From contig JBDHKD010000003.1 of NCBI GenBank assembly GCA_039586575.1, forward strand, positions 1-64,000: 64,000 nucleotides of DNA. The letters are read 5' to 3'. Positions 62,303-64,000 of the stretch are shown piece after piece. The notes beneath the pieces were generated by a model. The model ran no database searches. It was not told the origin of the DNA and saw nothing but the letters and a program-made list of their open reading frames with translations. Source of the stretch: G020344215 sp039586575. GTDB taxonomy: Bacteria > Gemmatimonadota > Gemmatimonadetes > Palauibacterales > KS3-K002. Each line of letters begins with the position of its first letter. Position 1 is the first letter of the stretch. Position numbers and translations under genes: made by a program.

Positions 62303-63505
62303 CTATATCTCCAAGGTTTCTCCCACACGGCTCCAGTGCGTCACCAGCGCTTCACCCGCCTCGCCGATGTTGCCGAACCCGAACACGACACCACCGGCCT
62401 CGCGGATCGGTGACAGCACGCAATCCGTGATATCGGCCGGCCGAGTCAGTCGCATGACCTCGATCTCCGCAGCATCATCGATACGCTTCAATCGCCGCGC
62501 CACAGCCGGAGCGTGCAACCCCAGAACACAGAGGCGGCTGAATCGATCCAGGAACCCGCCGCCCAGCGTTTCCACCCACTGGAGCGTCCGGTCACCGCGA
62601 TCGGTGCGCAGGTTCAGCAGTCCGACGCAGCGCTCCGGGCCGACATCGAGGGCGGCCGTGACCTTGCCATGGACGAGCAGGGTGGATTCGGGATCGTTGG
62701 CGGCGAAGGCGTTCACGAGAAAGCAGGGGGCCGGGGCACCGGCCGGCTGGTGGCGCCAGATCGTGAGCGCCCCGATGTCACCGCGGCTTCGCTCGATGCC
62801 CCGACGGATCGTCCGATCGTCGACGCCGAGCGACCGGGCCGCCGCACAGACCAGGTCGAGGTTCTCGCCGAAGCGGACGACGTTCGAATCGGTGCCGTCT
62901 CCGAGCAACGAAAGGGCCACGCCCGGCGGTACCTCGACCAGATCCCCCCCTCCCTTCCCCACAGCGCTACGGAATTCGCGAAGGCACTCCTGCTGTGGCA
63001 CGAAGGCCCGCGCGCCCGGTGGGAGGTCGAGGCCAAGCACCGAAGCGACCGTCTCCCGCGTCTCACCCATCGCGGCGGTGTGGTCGACGCGGAAATTGGT
63101 CACCAGCACCAGGTCGGGCTTCAGCAGCTGTCGAGCTTCGACGCGGTGATTCTCCGGGTGGATGCTCATGACCTCGACGACCGCGGTGTCCACACCCAGG
63201 TCGGCCGCCAGGCGGATCACATGCTTCTGTTCGATGATGGAGGGGCGACCGCGCCTGCGGATCTCGCGCTGCGAGCCGTCAGGCAGGATGAGGGCCGCTT
63301 CCGAGCCGGTGGTCTTGGCCAGAACCTGCCGTCCGCTCTCCCGCAGCACCGACGCGAGCATCCGCGTCACGCTCGATTTCCCCCGGGTCCCGGTGACCGT
63401 GACGACGATGGGGATGGCCTGGCGGCGGCGATCGAGTCGGGACCGCTCGAAGATCAGGTAGGCGAGCGCGATGGCGATCAGCGTCAGCAGAAGTGTCAGC
63501 GACAT
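62303..63505 (-). CDS. pgsB: Poly-gamma-glutamate synthase ligase subunit PgsB
   Basis: The 400-residue Mur-ligase-like protein is anchored by one N-terminal helix (about 3-20). It has the ATP-binding loop VTVTGTRGKSSVTRMLASVL, the conserved KTTGSEAALILPDG, AVVEVMSIHPENHRVE, and VLVTNFRVDHTAAMGET. It corresponds to CapB/PgsB, which adds glutamate through gamma-amide bonds using ATP. With PgsC it forms the minimal synthase. The start ATG 63505 is right after obg, only two bases from its stop. Confidence 0.93.
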   Translation of the reverse strand: MSLTLLLTLIAIALAYLIFERSRLDRRRQAIPIVVTVTGTRGKSSVTRMLASVLRESGRQVLAKTTGSEAALILPDGSQREIRRRGRPSIIEQKHVIRLAADLGVDTAVVEVMSIHPENHRVEARQLLKPDLVLVTNFRVDHTAAMGETRETVASVLGLDLPPGARAFVPQQECLREFRSAVGKGGGDLVEVPPGVALSLLGDGTDSNVVRFGENLDLVCAAARSLGVDDRTIRRGIERSRGDIGALTIWRHQPAGAPAPCFLVNAFAANDPESTLLVHGKVTAALDVGPERCVGLLNLRTDRGDRTLQWVETLGGGFLDRFSRLCVLGLHAPAVARRLKRIDDAAEIEVMRLTRPADITDCVLSPIREAGGVVFGFGNIGEAGEALVTHWSRVGETLEI

Positions 63506-63507
63506 TG

Positions 63508-64000
63508 TCAGTCGTCATCCGCAAGGCGTTCCCGCTGAACGACGGACCACAGCCCCTCCACCAACTCTTGCAGGCCAACTCGCGCGACCCCGGACACCAG
63601 GTAGGTGCGGAACGCTCCGGAAGCCGCGATCCGGGGCGGCTCGCCGTCGGGCGCGAGCAGGTCGGCTTTCGAGAGAACGACGCAGTGCGGCTTGCCGGCC
63701 AGCTCGTCGCTGTACTCGTCCAGTTCGCGGCGCAGCAGGTCGTACTCCGCCTGCGGATCGTCGACGTCCACCGGTATCAGGTAGGCGAGCGTGCGGGTGC
63801 GCTCGATGTGGCGGAGGAACTTGAGGCCGAGGCCCTTCCCTTCGTGCGCGCCTTCGATGATCCCGGGTATGTCCGCCATCACCATCGTACGTCCCTCGGA
63901 CAGCTGCACGACACCGAGGTGCGGCTCGAGTGTGGTGAACGGGTAGGCCGCGATCTTGGGACGTGCCGCCGACATGGCGGCAAGCAAGGTGCTCTTGCCG
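63508..64000 (-). CDS. obgE: GTPase Obg (C-terminal part only)
   Basis: The gene runs off the right end; 164 codons are visible. The end starts in the P-loop GKSTLLAAM, then G2 YPFTTLEPHLGVV, G3 DIPGIIEGAHEGKGLGLKFLRHIERT, and a G4 with SKAD in place of NKxD (VVLSKADLL). No C-terminal OCT domain is present; the protein ends soon after the G5 region, which is common in shorter Obg proteins. Obg acts in 50S ribosome assembly and stress. pgsB follows two bases later, an unusual neighbour. Confidence 0.93.
   Translation of the reverse strand, partial: GKSTLLAAMSAARPKIAAYPFTTLEPHLGVVQLSEGRTMVMADIPGIIEGAHEGKGLGLKFLRHIERTRTLAYLIPVDVDDPQAEYDLLRRELDEYSDELAGKPHCVVLSKADLLAPDGEPPRIAASGAFRTYLVSGVARVGLQELVEGLWSVVQRERLADDD

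Overview
The window is G+C-rich bacterial chromosome, complete except for a gene cut at each end (a BTAD/TPR regulator at the left, the GTPase Obg at the right). The best guess for the organism is an uncultured Gemmatimonadota-like soil or sediment bacterium. The reasons are three very large ADOP-type orphan permeases plus a relic of a fourth, several TolB-like/TPR membrane sensors, a PadR regulator followed by a permease-prefix-type membrane protein, a Minf_1886-type protein and frequent GTG/TTG starts. This placement is inference from gene content; no 16S gene is present. No CRISPR array, prophage, insertion sequence or rRNA operon was seen. One tRNA gene (anticodon CAT) is present.

Layout. 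Positions 1-5.3 kb hold a regulator, small secreted proteins, a tRNA and an M1-like metallopeptidase. Positions 5.3-20.6 kb, all on the minus strand, are mostly housekeeping and metabolism: ftsB, eno, plsC, thiL, the NAD(P)HX repair enzyme, glyA, a leucine-type dehydrogenase, a broken acyl-CoA dehydrogenase, hbd, a CPBP protease, bioY, a thiolase, a metallo-beta-lactamase-fold hydrolase and a DnaQ-like exonuclease. The dehydrogenase, acyl-CoA dehydrogenase, hbd and thiolase together suggest branched-chain amino acid or short acyl-CoA catabolism. Positions 21.0-31.6 kb are the only long plus-strand block and read as accessory sequence: small membrane proteins, lipoproteins, two TolB/TPR sensors beside a relic of a third, a PadR unit with a visible promoter and operator, and two methyltransferase-family proteins.

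Positions 31.6-47.2 kb, on the minus strand, are informational and stress genes. They include rsmA overlapping a large SpoIIE-type phosphatase with its STAS partner, then pta, coaD, rsmD, recJ, a zinc-ribbon coiled-coil protein, dnaG, mutS2, yqeY, a HIT protein, dnaJ and dprA. Positions 47.5-60.6 kb carry the giant permeases. From 64.0 down to 52.9 kb, transcription leftward from obg meets pgsB, pgsC and pgsW (poly-gamma-glutamate type synthesis), then an orphan permease, a DUF6305-like secreted protein, a 12-helix transporter, a 54-residue membrane protein, an M14-type deacylase and a C69 dipeptidase. No pgsA is visible. This is the most interesting candidate system: polymer synthesis next to secreted hydrolases and a transporter that could process and recover it.

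Several intergenic gaps contain short tandem units facing their own inverted copies. The unit sequence differs from gap to gap but the hairpin architecture is the same.
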